Origin: Osedax fenrisi
Lineage: Eukaryota > Annelida > Polychaeta > Sabellida > Siboglinidae
NCBI GenBank assembly: GCA_964019155.1
Contig: OZ025243.1
Location: 25,052,444 to 25,116,443, forward strand
Direction of reading: 5' to 3'
Length of the DNA: 64,000 bases
The position numbers and the translations under genes were made by a program. The notes under the pieces are model-generated. The model was not told the DNA's origin. It did no database searches and saw only the letters and a list, made by a program, of their open reading frames with translations. Of the stretch, positions 1 through 37,380 are shown piece by piece (position 1 is the first letter of the stretch; the number at the start of each line of letters is the position of its first letter).

Positions 1-648
1 AAATATAGTAAACAAATATATGTATATTTTATGTTATGATTTTATTATTCTATATATAAACTTAATTATACTCCTATAACGAGTATTTTAATGTGACCCT
101 TTAATCATAATAAAAAGATAGAAGGACATATTATATATTCACCAAAATAATATTTAATAAATAACTTATTTAATTAATATTTATAATAAGAAATAAGAAA
201 TATATTTCTATTGTTATAATATATGTATATATACATGAATATAAATAACTAAACCATTTAATGGGATCAATATCTTCAATATTTGACATATTTAAAATGT
301 AATAGATTTTTAAATATATAAAAGGACAGAGATAGGTGACCTAATATTTACCAATAACTAAAAATAATTCTATTATACAAATCCATACAAATATTAATTA
401 AATATGTATTTTAAGCCTTAAAAATTTATATTTATAAGATTATTTTCAATAAATAAAATAATAAAAAGTTTAATCAAATATATAGCTTCATTAAATTATA
501 TATTTTTATAATCATATATAATATAAAATCCCTTTACATATATTTAAAATTTAAATAATAATTATTCATGTCCATATTCAAAATAAATGCTGTTTATTCA
601 GTAAATATGATAATTATATTATATAATATATATATATATATATATATA
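1..648. other. AT-rich DNA without a recognisable gene
   Basis: Very AT-rich sequence with stops in all frames and a (TA)n run at about 627-650. I see no exon-like island, RNA gene or terminal inverted repeat. Confidence 0.6.
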
Positions 649-656
649 TTTAGTTA

Positions 657-1846
657 GGATCAACAGAACATTACGATCAACGGACAAATTAGACGAACAT
701 CGATGTCCGTTTATTCATAGAGACGAACAAATAAACGGACATCGATGTCCGTTTATCGTAAATTAAATTGTATATACTATAATGTTTATATATATTTATA
801 GATGTTCGTTTATCGTAAATTAAATGTTATATACTATAATGTTTATATATTTATTATAAATATTATAAATACGAACATCTATAAATTGTATAGATGTTCG
901 TTTATCGTAAAGTTAATCTTACATACTTATAGATGTTCGTTGATCGTAAATTAAATGTTATATACTATAATGTTTATATATTTATAGATGTTCGTTTATG
1001 AATATTTATAAATATATAAACATTATAGTATATAACATTTAATTTACGATAAACGAACATCTATAATTATGTAAGATTAACTTTACGATAAACGAACATC
1101 TATAAATATATAAACTTTATAGTATATAACATGGATCAACAGAACATTACGATCAACGGACAAATTAGACGAACATCGATGTCCGTTTATTCATAGAGAC
1201 GAACAAATAAACGGACATCGATGTCCTTTTATCGTAAATTAAATTGTATATATTATAATGTTTATATATATTTATAGATGTCCGTTTATCGTAAATTAAA
1301 TGTTATATACTATAATGTTTATATATTTATAGATGTTCGTTTATCGTAAAGTTAATCTTACATACTTATAGATGTTCGTTTATCGTAAATTAAATGTTAT
1401 ATACTATAATCTTTAAATATTCATAAACGAACATCTATAAATATATAAACATTATAGTATATAACATTTAATTTATGATCAACGAACATCTATAAGTATG
1501 TAAGATTAACTTTACGATAAACGAACATCTATAAATATATAAACATTATAGTATATAACATTTAATTTACGATAAACGAACATCTATAAATATATATAAA
1601 CATTATAGTATATACAATTTAATTTACGATAAACGGACATCGATGTCCATTTATTTGTTCGTCTCTATGAATAAACGGACATCGATGTTCGTCTAATTTG
1701 TCCGTTGATCGTAATGTTCTGTTGATCCTATAACATTTAATTTACGATAAACGGACATCGATGTCCGTTTATTTGTTCGTCTCTATGAATAAACGGACAT
1801 TGATGTTCGTCTAATTTGTCCGTTGATCGTAATGTTCTGTTGATCC
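657..1846. mobile_element. Palindromic MITE/foldback element, outer copy (interrupted by a second copy)
   Basis: The left end reads GGATCAACAGAACATTACG, and the right end at 1846 is its exact inverted complement. The element is flanked by an 8-bp direct repeat TTTAGTTA (649-656 and 1847-1854), read as the target-site duplication. The body is built from inverted copies of one module (GATGTTCGTTTATCGTAA and related), so most of the element can fold on itself. There is no ORF, so it is non-autonomous. Without the inner copy and its duplication the outer element would be about 586 bp. An 8-bp duplication is known for the hAT, P and Merlin superfamilies. The GG terminus does not fit the usual hAT start, so I leave the superfamily open. 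Confidence 0.88.
1133..1728. mobile_element. Second copy of the same palindromic MITE, nested in the first
   Basis: The same termini recur at 1133 (GGATCAACAG) and 1728 (CTGTTGATCC). They are flanked by a different 8-bp direct repeat, TATAACAT (1125-1132 and 1729-1736). That sequence matches part of the outer element's own repeated body (TATATAACAT), so this 596-bp copy inserted into its own relative. The length agrees with the roughly 586 bp left for the outer copy. Confidence 0.88.
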
Positions 1847-1854
1847 TTTAGTTA

Positions 1855-2794
1855 TTTTGTGAATTATTTTATCTTTGATTTACTCGTTATATATAATAAA
1901 ATATAAATTATTTATATTATGTTATTTATATTTTATTAAACATAATATTATGATAATAATTATCATAATAATTATGTCATAATTTTATTATGATGATTTA
2001 TTTAATATAACATTATGATATATTATGATGATCATATACTAATTAGTATATTTATGATTATAATATTATGGTCTATCAGGAGCATAGAGCTAGAGAGATT
2101 CTTTCTCTCTAGCTCTATGGTCAGGATTGTCGTCTCTTAATTTATATGGCGGGCAACGTGAATGCGCGCTAAGTTTAACTTAAAGTTATGTGAATATTCT
2201 ATATTTCGATATGACTAACGATATATGATAATTTAATTCACATTTATCTGGTTCAGTAAGGGATTATAATTAGACAATGCTTTCTCATTGGGGGAATATC
2301 GGCTATAACTCATACTCTCCTATATTTAACAATACAATTGAACGAGTCAAATTTGCTGTATAACTGAGGCGGTACTAAAAAGATTGCGGACATTTTTTAT
2401 GTATTTTAAATTTTAATAAATAGTATTATTTTACATCGTAATTTATACTTGTATATAATTTGCGCCATAGTTGTTATATATATTATGTTTGCTATTTATT
2501 AAATGGTATAAAGCCTTATTAAAGGGTATAAAGTATATGGAATAAAATTATGTTAAAATTATGTTAAACATATATACCTAAAATTTATTGAATATATATA
2601 TATATATGGGTTTATTAGAAATACTAATTGTGAATGTATAAAATGCATGTGTACTGTTGATATGATTTTAGGACAGTCTATTTCATTATATATAGTTTTT
2701 ACTCGACTCGAGCTATTCCATTTTGAAATAGCTATGGCATAACCCTTATTCTTAAGTAAATCTAATAAATTTAAATTTCATACACGTATGCATA
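1855..2794. other. Non-coding stretch around the hairpin
   Basis: Apart from the hairpin at 2083-2119 and a short (TA)n at about 2592-2606, no exon, RNA gene or element ends are visible. Confidence 0.5.
2083..2119. repeat. Perfect 16-bp stem hairpin
   Basis: CATAGAGCTAGAGAGA and its exact reverse complement TCTCTCTAGCTCTATG are separated by a 5-nt loop. Perfect stems of this length are uncommon outside TA-rich DNA. No neighbouring gene explains it. It could be the core of a small foldback element or a chance product of GA/CT repeats. Confidence 0.7.
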
Positions 2795-3262
2795 TTGCTG
2801 CGTCCACTTACTTCCCCGAAGTTCCCCTGACTCCATTAGTCCTCTCCTAAAACAACTACACTGGCTGCCTGTCCCCTATCGTATAAAGTACAAACTCACC
2901 CTAACCATCCACAAAGCTATTCACCACAATTCCCCTGACTACCTTGCCTCCCTCCTACATCTACACACACCCATCACTACACTCCAGACCCGTTCCTCCA
3001 ACACCTTTATCCTTACCACTCCCCATTTACACAAACTCCATTCTTCAAATTTACGCTCATTTGCCCTCTCTGCCCCTTACCACTGGAACTCCCTACCCAA
3101 ACACCTACGAATAAACTCATCAACTCCCTCCTTTAAATGCCACCTCAAGACTCATTACTTCTCCCTTGACTTCCCTCCCACTCAATAATTTCCCTCCCAC
3201 GGACGGCCGATTGCTAACGCACTTGCAGTCCATAAACCAAAAAAAGTAAAAAGTAAGTAAGT
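2795..3262 (+). mobile_element. 5'-truncated L2/CR1-type LINE, 3' end
   Basis: A C-rich island encodes the C-terminal tail of a non-LTR retrotransposon polyprotein. It is followed by a short 3' UTR and a (GTAA)n-like tail (about 3247-3262). A short microsatellite-like tail instead of poly(A) is typical of L2/CR1 elements. The 5' truncation near 2795 fits incomplete reverse transcription. Confidence 0.82.
2808..3188 (+). pseudogene. LINE reverse-transcriptase C-terminal tail, truncated but uninterrupted frame
   Basis: This is a 126-codon open frame without a usable ATG, ending in TAA at 3186-3188. It contains KQLHWLPVPYRIKYKLTLTI, the conserved L2/CR1 signature LHWLPV..RI.YK, then SPDYLASLL. 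It continues with LRSFALSAPYHWNSLPKHLR, matching the family pattern R.F...AP..WNSLP..LR, and ends with SFKCHLKTHYF. The RT catalytic domain and endonuclease lie upstream and are missing, so the copy cannot mobilise itself. The intact frame suggests a fairly young insertion, or constraint by chance. Confidence 0.85.
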
Positions 3263-5360
3263 ATATTTAGTATGCGATTTATATTAATTTTCACTGCACA
3301 TTTTAACAATTAATTTTTAATATTTTATGTAGTGGTTGTAATAATTTTTTTTAATAGCATTTTTAATAACATTTTTTTAAAAGTGATGATATTTTAATTA
3401 AATCCTCTATAGGATCAACAATATATTATCTATAATACTACAAATACGTAGTAACCATTTAATTCAGGTGTATAGCTACGGTATAGACAGATGTTTCACT
3501 CTTAGGATAGATATAACACTTTCTCAAAATTATGTAATTTCATTTTGCACACAAAATATGACAGCGCCACCCAAATATGGTCAATTTTCAGACATTTTTT
3601 TTATAACTTAAATTTGTAAAAAACTCTACACTTTTGAAATGTACAACAATTTATATTTAATTATTATTTTAATGATAAAAACTAAGTGTTCATTACTAAT
3701 ATATAACAAAGCTGTAGTATAGTTTCGTTTTATATAGCATAAATAACTATGAGGTAAATTACCTCAGGTAATAAAAGCTAACTTAAATTACATGTAATTT
3801 AATAGAACAATGATACTATTATTGTATACAAACCTTTTAAAAACCTATATCTATTTCAGTGATTTCCATACTACTGCTAGCAGCTGGATGTATGAATATT
3901 AATTACGTTGCATAGGTGTGTATGATGCATAGGGTGTGCATTATATCTCTGCTTCGCAACATTTGTACATCTATACTAGATAAACAATTATTGATACTCA
4001 CACATACTATTACCAACTTCATTATGTATTATAAACTTGCAACTAACTCATGACATTTATGTAAGGTATAATTTCTACTAAATTATATAGTAAAATGCGT
4101 ATCATATATTGAAAGATACTCGAATACCAGTATAACCCAATTCCTAACGCCAAACTCTACTCGATAATGATACTACAATGTATTCATTATATTTATTAAA
4201 ACCCTATTGGTGAGTCACCAATGGTGACTAATTGTGACTCACAAAAGAATTATTAGCGTACATAATCTCTATCCAAATAGCATTACGACCAGCTTATTTA
4301 TTTCTACTATAACTCCATCAACGTAACACTACCCTTGATACATTTAAACTCGGCCTATATCAATTACGTGTACTTTAATTCTAGTTACCAGCTAATATTA
4401 GATAAGTTAAAAAGTCCACCCTATATTTAAGAAATCATTAAAATGCCTCTTTTACAAATAATGTCATTTATAAATCAAATACAGCTCATCTATATTATAA
4501 TGATTATCGTACTTATACTATCATAATTATTAAGAAGTGTAAGTTAAAATACAAATACATTTTATTCATATGTTCAATACATGTATATTTTTGAATACCG
4601 GTGATATCTTGTGAACTGATTTTATGGGGGGTGATCTATGATATTATGCATATATTAATGTATATAATTATTTATAAATGGTAAAATTTAAACTACGTAC
4701 AAAATCACCAAATCACTTCAACCGATAACACTGAATACCATAACTAATATAATATGTTAAATTAAATATTACAACTTCCCATATAGATATTGTGATAATA
4801 TTATGATAATTAATATCATTATTCTCTCATTGGTTCACATTTTAATTTAAAACATTAAAGCCTAATAAATTATAAATAAAGTCGATTTAATAATAAAATG
4901 AATATGTTTTTTATAGATTTATATAATAATTACTATAATCTAATTATTTACTTTCTATCATCTTATTATAACAAAATGTGTACATAATATAAAATGTGTG
5001 CTTTTGCTATGAACTATATGTTGTTTATTTTACTAACAGCCAACAGTGATTATCTGTTAAACAAGTTATGTGAAATATCTATTTTAATCATAGTTTATCA
5101 TTATTATTTGCATATCTCTTAATTTGTTAAACCAGCTATTGCCATTTTCATTTCCATATTTATTATCTTCTAATATTGAATATCTTTTTTCTAGAGATTT
5201 AAAAACGGAGATATAAACCTTGACTGTTGCACAATACTAGTAATATAATATATCATATTATATTAAATATATATATATATAAATAAGTATTAGAGTATAT
5301 ATTTTAACTAATAAATTATACACGATATATACACGCCTATAGCTAATGTATATATTAAAT
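3263..5360. other. AT-rich intergenic DNA
   Basis: No frame, splice-site pair or repeat structure here supports a gene. Only short TA runs and ordinary AT-rich sequence are visible. Confidence 0.5.
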
Positions 5361-5364
5361 TCCT

Positions 5365-5600
5365 CCTCCCAGTAAAATAAGGACGTTGTTGCCGACTTTG
5401 CCCAGCTCCGGAACTATTCTATAGAGACTGCGTAGTTAAGCCTTCACATGAGGAGCAGCCGGGACTACAGCCAATCAACTGCCAGAGAGCAACCGGGCTA
5501 CGTATAAAGATGTCTGTATTAATGCCGGAAGGACACGCCGAACCCACACCTAAATCATCAGGTTTACGTTAGGTTTACGTTAGTGTCACATCGATGTTAC
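5365..5600. other. Unassigned GC-rich island
   Basis: Base composition changes sharply against its AT-rich surroundings. It includes GCCCAGCTCCGGAACTATTC and CCGGAAGGACACGCCGAACC, and ends with a short direct repeat AGGTTTACGTT (about 5571-5592). Both strands are interrupted by stops, and no splice-bounded frame stands out. It may be the remnant of an interspersed repeat or a promoter-type CpG island. I do not recognise it. Confidence 0.35.
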
Positions 5601-5772
5601 TACGGGTTACCATGAGTCATTATACTATCCCATAGTTACCTATAGTTATTAACAATGGGTGATTATGGTTGCCTATAGTTACTACATGGTAAACTATGTA
5701 ATGTGTATTACAATTGAATACAGATTAGTATGCCAGTTATATACAGGTATATTAAAATTGTATTGCTGATAA

Positions 5773-5807
<35 letters not shown>

Positions 5808-6001
5808 ATATATATTACAGCTTACCTGATAATAGAAATAAAGCCTTATAATTTCTATTCAATGATTTCCAATAGAATAGGTTTACCACAGCTTGCTAAT
5901 CTCTGTATTAAATATACTGCTGTATTATCAATTACCATTGTATCATTGAAAGTTCACTGAACTCATGAAGTTATGTGTCATTTCAGATCATAACTATCTT
6001 T

Positions 6002-6009
6002 GTATGTGT

Positions 6010-6060
<51 letters not shown>

Positions 6061-6073
6061 TTAGTATGTGTTG
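6002..6073. repeat. (TG)n microsatellite
   Basis: A TGTG dinucleotide array with occasional TATG interruptions. The stretch 5601-6001 before it holds only AT-rich sequence and a (TA)n block at about 5775-5807. Confidence 0.9.
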
Positions 6074-7020
6074 TGTGTGAGTGTGTAAACCAATAGAAAA
6101 CATCAATACTTATGTTGGTATCAGGGGGTATCATTGCTATAGTATTACATTATGTACATAATATACTACAGCTAATACACACACATCTATAGTGTAAGGT
6201 ATACACTTTACAGTATCACATCAGTCTAAACTCTACTCAATTAAACTATGGAGTGACATAGGTACATTAAGGGACATTAATTGTTCCATGATCACCGGTG
6301 TTAGATATATAATGACTCATGATATTTAGTAAACATTATTTACCCAACTACAACTATACACTGATTATTCTAGTATTATTCTAGTATTATTCCTGTGGTA
6401 TTTTGATAGTATCGAATAGTATACTACTACTACTACTACCACTACTAATAGATGCATAGAATAATTAGAATTCGAGGAATATCGATTTAATAATATAGAT
6501 AATAATTAATGATAATAGTAATATTAATTATAATATTTATTTATTGCAACTCATTGTGTATATATATATATATATATATATATAGAATACAGAATAATAT
6601 ATATAGAATACTTTTTCAGCTACATTTATTTGTAATATTTGTTGTTAATATACGATAAATGAAATGCACGAACTCTGAACTCTTTAGTTTGTTGACCGTT
6701 CCACTGGGCCGCCGATGATAGATAGTATCTAATAGATAATGTGTACATGGTGGGAATAGATAGAACGGCATGACGGAAAGATGAACATATGTAGTGTAAC
6801 TAGAAGCTTGCGTAGATGATTATAATCATCGTTATAATCAATGATTATGATCATAGTAGTACATAAGCTAGCTATTAGATATACTAAAGAGGCGGGGTGT
6901 GTGTGTGTAACAGTGGCTATTCAGTGGATACGCCTAGCTGTGCCATAGGTAGGTAATGTAAACCACATTCCACATGCAATGATACCCACTACTTGATTAT
7001 AAGCCCAGCTAGAAGTATAA

Positions 7021-7062
7021 ACATAAACACATACACACACACACACACACGCGCACACACAT

Positions 7063-7107
<45 letters not shown>
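7021..7107. repeat. (CA)n/(CATA)n microsatellite
   Basis: Alternating ACAC and ACATAC units directly next to the minus-strand SINE. The Cys/Val open frame across it on the minus strand is a product of the repeat. Confidence 0.9.
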
Positions 7108-7111
7108 TGTA

Positions 7112-7385
7112 GTGTTATTCTTATTTCGGTGGAGTCATTTCATCCCACCTAGGAACTACATGAAGTTTTCACTTATAACCATATATATGGCTCTAATGTC
7201 CCTTCGAAGCCCCTCTCATGTTAAGGCATCAGTGGTTTCAACGAGAGTCGATTATTTATTTATACAGAGTTATATAAGATCACTACAAAATATTATTGTA
7301 AGATTTTGTATATGGGTCCTGATGGGACTTGAACCCACACCCTACTACTTGCATGTCTGGATGCTTACCTGATCATCTACCTGGA
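7112..7385 (-). mobile_element. tRNA-derived SINE (copy 1, antisense)
   Basis: Read on the minus strand, the element starts with a tRNA-like head. Its B-box-like GGGTTCAAGTCCCATC lies at about 7321-7340. A body follows with GATGCCTTAACATGAGAGG, CTTCGAAGGGACATTAGAGC and ATATGGTTATAAGTG, then GGTGGGATGAAATGACTCC and an AATAAGAATAAC tail. The same body occurs at 18160, 19785 and 51630, which makes it a repeat family. The plus-strand ORF across it is spurious. Confidence 0.78.
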
Positions 7386-8481
7386 CAGTTCATATATATA
7401 TATATATATATACATAGAGAGAGAGAGTTACATATAACAATAGAATTTAATGAACAGATGAATGCATGTAACTGACATAATATTTCATTAATAATTAATG
7501 TACAATATACAATGTACACTGTACATTATACAGTATACAATGTACAATATACACTGCATTATACATAATAGATTATCATTGAAAGTGAAACACACCCAAG
7601 TTGATAACAGTTGGCATACATATCAACCTATACCACTAGATACAATATGCATTACTAGCGTGACATAATATGGACATGAGTCCTTTATTGTTATACGTTT
7701 CCTAGGTTATCCAACAGTAATGACAGACTTCCATACTACACACACACACACATGTTCAGTATCATTGATATTCACAATCATAGCAGATAAGTGAATAGGC
7801 CGATATACCCCCCACCCCCCACGCCCCCTATAGGTAAGTGTTAGTATTAACAGCAATGGCCTATGATTAGTGATCATTGTGAATGTATACAGTGATTGTA
7901 CACACACACACACTTGGGGTGTGATGCTAGTAATATGGACAGGTGAACAGATGTACAGTGTACCATTGTATCTACGAGATGTATAAACTGAGTCACTACC
8001 TGACCATCTGTCTTGATACAAGCATCACACCACCCTAACACATGCTACTGATACATATCTCTATCTCATATATTAAAGATACAGTACACGTAACTCTCAA
8101 CGTACTGATTGTGCTGACTCTGTACTGACGAATACAGCTAAATATCGGTTGTTTCCATTTTAATAGCACTGTATCTCCTGCTTGAATTTGTTCATTTTAA
8201 AATATTTAATCGTGCGAGGCGAATATCTCGAATGTATTCGATATAATTGTATTATTAAATTAAAATCAAACATAATTTAATGTCTTTCTAGCATAAGTAT
8301 CGCAGCCCTATGCGATTATATTAAGCGCATTTATCTAATCAATACGTAATGTTTTTCGCCATTGTTATTTATTTAACAATTACGCTCGAATAACAACGAC
8401 AATAGATAATGAAATAATTTAATAAAGATCATAATTTATAATTTAGGAATATATTGCCCGATAATTTAGATCATGTTCTAT

Positions 8482-8580
8482 AAAACAGCCTATGTTTCAA
8501 TACCCAATACGGGCCTATAGTTATGGCCGTTCATACAGAATCAGCCCTATTCTGATGTTCACCGATATTGGGGCTGTTTT
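8482..8580. repeat. Short inverted-repeat element with internal hairpins
   Basis: AAAACAGCC at 8482-8490 is matched by GGCTGTTTT at 8572-8580. Inside are two further hairpins, GGCC..GGCC near 8515-8530 and CAGAAT..ATTCTG near 8536-8555. The layout resembles a very small MITE, but I see no clear target duplication. Confidence 0.4.
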
Positions 8581-8628
8581 GTTGCTGTGAACTCAGGTCA
8601 GGTTTACGTGTCAGCGGCATGTCTTACA

Positions 8629-8760
8629 CAGTACACACACATCACATACACACACACACACATACTCACACATGCATACACACATAGACACAGACATGCT
8701 CACACTTAAACATATACAGACATACACGCACACTCACACACATACACACATACACACGCA
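8629..8760. repeat. (CA)n-rich imperfect microsatellite
   Basis: Repeated ACAC, ACATAC and ACTCACAC units with substitutions. Confidence 0.85.
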
Positions 8761-9710
8761 TATACCATATAACATACCTACTTGTTAGTTTGTTATCGAG
8801 AGGTTCATGTGTACCTAGAACTAATAATACAATTATTAACATAACATATTTATTATTTATTGAAATTAATAAAACATAAATATACTTATCAATATTATGA
8901 TATATTCAGTTGATTCAGTGTCTTTTAAACTTATAGAGATACATTAGAATCACATAGATACAAGGTGTTCAGGTACATTGTACACTGTAAGGTATAGTCA
9001 AGCGTGACATGTATGCCACGTGATAATGCTATTACCATTATATAATATTATGCAATGGTATATCATATAATTAAAATAGTGAGAATATATAATGTGCTAA
9101 ATTAATCAATTAATTTTAAATTGAATATATACTAAAATATATCTATTTGTAATATTCTAGAATTTGCATATTTCGTGTCCATACTAATATCATATTTCAT
9201 GGCTATATGTAAATTGTCATTAGAGTTTAACCATAAATCATCGATATAAATTTGCATTTACATGAATTATTAAATTAGTCGCACGTGTTCAATAATTCAT
9301 TACATATTTAAACATGTTTTATTTTCGATAATAGGTATATACTATATAGATGTATTTTACTTCGAATAGTTCTGGTTACTTTTTATAGTGAGGTTTGTTT
9401 AATAATAATAACTACGTTAGAATAGTTTAATAGTTTTATGTGTTATTCAAATTGATGTCCCATATCAGCGATGGACAATGAAGTTAATCTTCTACGCAAT
9501 ATTTGTTTAGGACACGATAAATAACTACGCATGTTTGCTTTAGTGCCATAGCATTATTATGATCAGTGATAGCACCGTATCCGATGATATTCGCTGTCCT
9601 GTAGCTTTAGGCCCCAGCATTCAGATATTAGTATCGTTATCATTTCATAATTAAATAGTGTTCAATAAAATCAACAATATCAATATCAATTATAGCTATT
9701 ATTTCATATG

Positions 9711-9743
<33 letters not shown>

Positions 9744-10403
9744 TGTAATTGTAAATTATCTTCATGATCTTCATGATACATGTGATTCACTCACGAGTAA
9801 ACACATTACCAGCGACTACTATGTGAATTCATTATAATATAGCTGACGAGCCAATAGCTATGTACCTTTAATGTGTAACTATGATATGAACCTATGATAA
9901 TATATATGATATATAATATATATATATAATATATATGATAATATATAATAATATATATAATATATATATATATATAATTCGATAAATAATCTATACCCAA
10001 AAACTATTATTAATATTGTATGATTATTTATTGTAGTGATTAACTGTGTCAGGTGTACTTATAACACTGTGATAATAATCAATTGTTATGTAATTGTTAT
10101 TGCAGGAAATGAATATAATGCATACTTTGGGATAGGTTATACGTGGAATACATATGAAATAAACCTGATAAACATATTATCATTTATTGATCGATTGATT
10201 TTTATAATAGAAGTTTTTTGATTATACAAGATTTTGATTAATATATTTGAATACGAAATAATATGAATATAAATATTATGCAATATATGTATACGTTTTA
10301 CAATGCTTCGAATGAAGACCTAGTCTATTTACCGCTGTCGTCGCCCAGTGTTGCTTATATACAATACGCATTTAACGTAACCAGTTACTACGTCTCCCAC
10401 AGC

Positions 10404-34919
<24,516 letters not shown>

Positions 34920-36062
34920 TCTATTTATGTATATAGTTTATTATTAATGTGATATCATTGTTCTAGTCATTATATATGATATATAATTGGTACAACCATC
35001 GTATTTTATAAATTATTAAGATAAATTATTACATGATTATTAATATAATATTGAAATATTTTCAAAATAAAGTTATCTTATAAAATTTATTATATTGAAA
35101 TTATGAAATAAATATAAATGATAAATTTAAAATATTATACCAAATAAATTTTCAAGTTAAATTACGAAATGTACGTATCAGTATAGATGTGAGACTTACT
35201 ATTAAGAAAGTTAATTTTTGTGATTACATTTTTTTAATATCAAATTAATTTCACTTACACAATGTGTCACGCTTTCATGATATTTTATTTATAAAATCAT
35301 AAATTAAAAATATATTAATTAAACTAATATACATGCATTGATAACATATTTATAAACTTGATAACATCAATGTTTTTTATTACATAGTATATATAAATTG
35401 TAGATATTATATTGTTTTATAAACATATTTAGAAATGAATGAAAATGTGAATTTATTACAAATATTTACATGGAACAAATTTATTTATAAATTTCAAATT
35501 AATATATTATAATTTCATGGCATTATTTCATAGAATTATTGAAATGTGTTTATTATATATATAATATATAAATAAAGAAATATTCAAATATTGAAATAGA
35601 TAAATAATTATTTATAACTATTAATTTTATTTAATTTAATCAGTAAATTTATTAAAAATATTAAAATTTAGTTGATATATTTTGTATTTAATTTCATGAT
35701 TAACTATTGTATCATAAAAAAATATTTATTATTTAAAAATACCAATTTCCAAGTAAATATACACATGATTAAATAACCCTTATAAATTATATTTATTTTT
35801 TTGATTTATAATAATATAATTAAATATATAATAAATATTATGAATATTAATGTACATTGTTTTAATAGACTATATAACAATAAATAATAACAATAGAAAT
35901 TTATTTATTTTATGTAATAAATAAAAAAATATACAATTACAATGTATGTATATTATTAATAAAAACTATTAACATCTAACATCATATATTGCTTAAACAC
36001 ATTCATATCAATTTTATGATTTATACATAATATATAACATATATGCTATGTATATGTATCTG

Positions 36063-36098
<36 letters not shown>

Positions 36099-37339
36099 AT
36101 TTATATTAATATATAATATATATTTAATAAACTTAACTAACTCACAATTAATAATAATGTATGATGTATGCCTAGGTATTAATTTATATAATGTATATAT
36201 GTAGATATTTCCTAGTCTGTATATATTTAGGTATACATATATGAATTATTATTAACATTTTACATTAGTACTACCTTATAATATATGCTATATTTGTACT
36301 CTATATATATATACAATATACCTTATTATATTAACCTTACATAATATAAATATGAACCTTAATATAATAACATGTTAATAAAAATAAATATTCATTGATA
36401 TTGATAACTAAATATATAAATATACATATTTACATATATTATATACATATATATGCATATATATATATATATATATATATAATTATATATATATTATTTG
36501 TATCATTTTTATTATTGTTTAAATTTCTTATTAATGTTTTTTATAAACAATTATCAGTACATTTACTTGTAATTAATAATCCTAATCTACATTATAAAAA
36601 TGTTCCCATGCAAATATGTACATGTATGCATATTTTATATGAATATAATAGATGTATAATATTATTTGATATGTATTGAATATATCTAAATAATGTATAG
36701 GCTAAACATAAATTCAATGAAATTACTTAGTTAAATTTTAAGTTATTAAAATATTAAATATTTAATCTATATGTTAAAAATTAATAATATCTAATCACAC
36801 ATAATATATTACATAATTACTTTTAATTACCTTAAAGGGTGTATTTCAACTACTACCAATATCACTAAGTCTACTATTACCAGTACCTCCCTGCTATTAG
36901 AGATAATCACTAATAGTATTTATATGTACACTATTACTACTACTAGTAGCTACTACTACTGATACTACTATAAATAATGCTATTACTTCTATCCCTACTA
37001 CTACTGCTCTCACTACTAATACTACTACTACTACAATAATTATTAAAACAGCAATTATTACTTATAGTTCGAAGTGATGCAATACCAGTCATTACATCAT
37101 CATGTGGTTAAGTATTCTACAGTGTATCCAAGTCACTGTACTTTACTGTAGTATGAGTTATTGACATCCCAGCCATCTGTTATCAGATCTTTATCTGCCT
37201 CATTAAACCAACACAGTTTACTTTCGAACTGCATTCTCACATATATATATATATTTCTGTACTCTTTATAATTAGTATATTATATAGCTTGTATAAAATA
37301 CTTCGATATTAGATACCTATATGTAACTATGATGAATTC

Positions 37340-37380
<41 letters not shown>

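Larger units (their letters stand above)
7386..10403. other. Intergenic DNA upstream of the JmjC gene
   Basis: Contains short palindromic TGTACA/TATACA runs (7500-7565), a G/C-rich CCCCCCACCCCCCACGCCCC tract near 7810, several (CA)n and (TA)n tracts, and no exon I can support. Promoter and 5' UTR exons of the downstream gene could lie here, but nothing identifies them. Confidence 0.4.
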
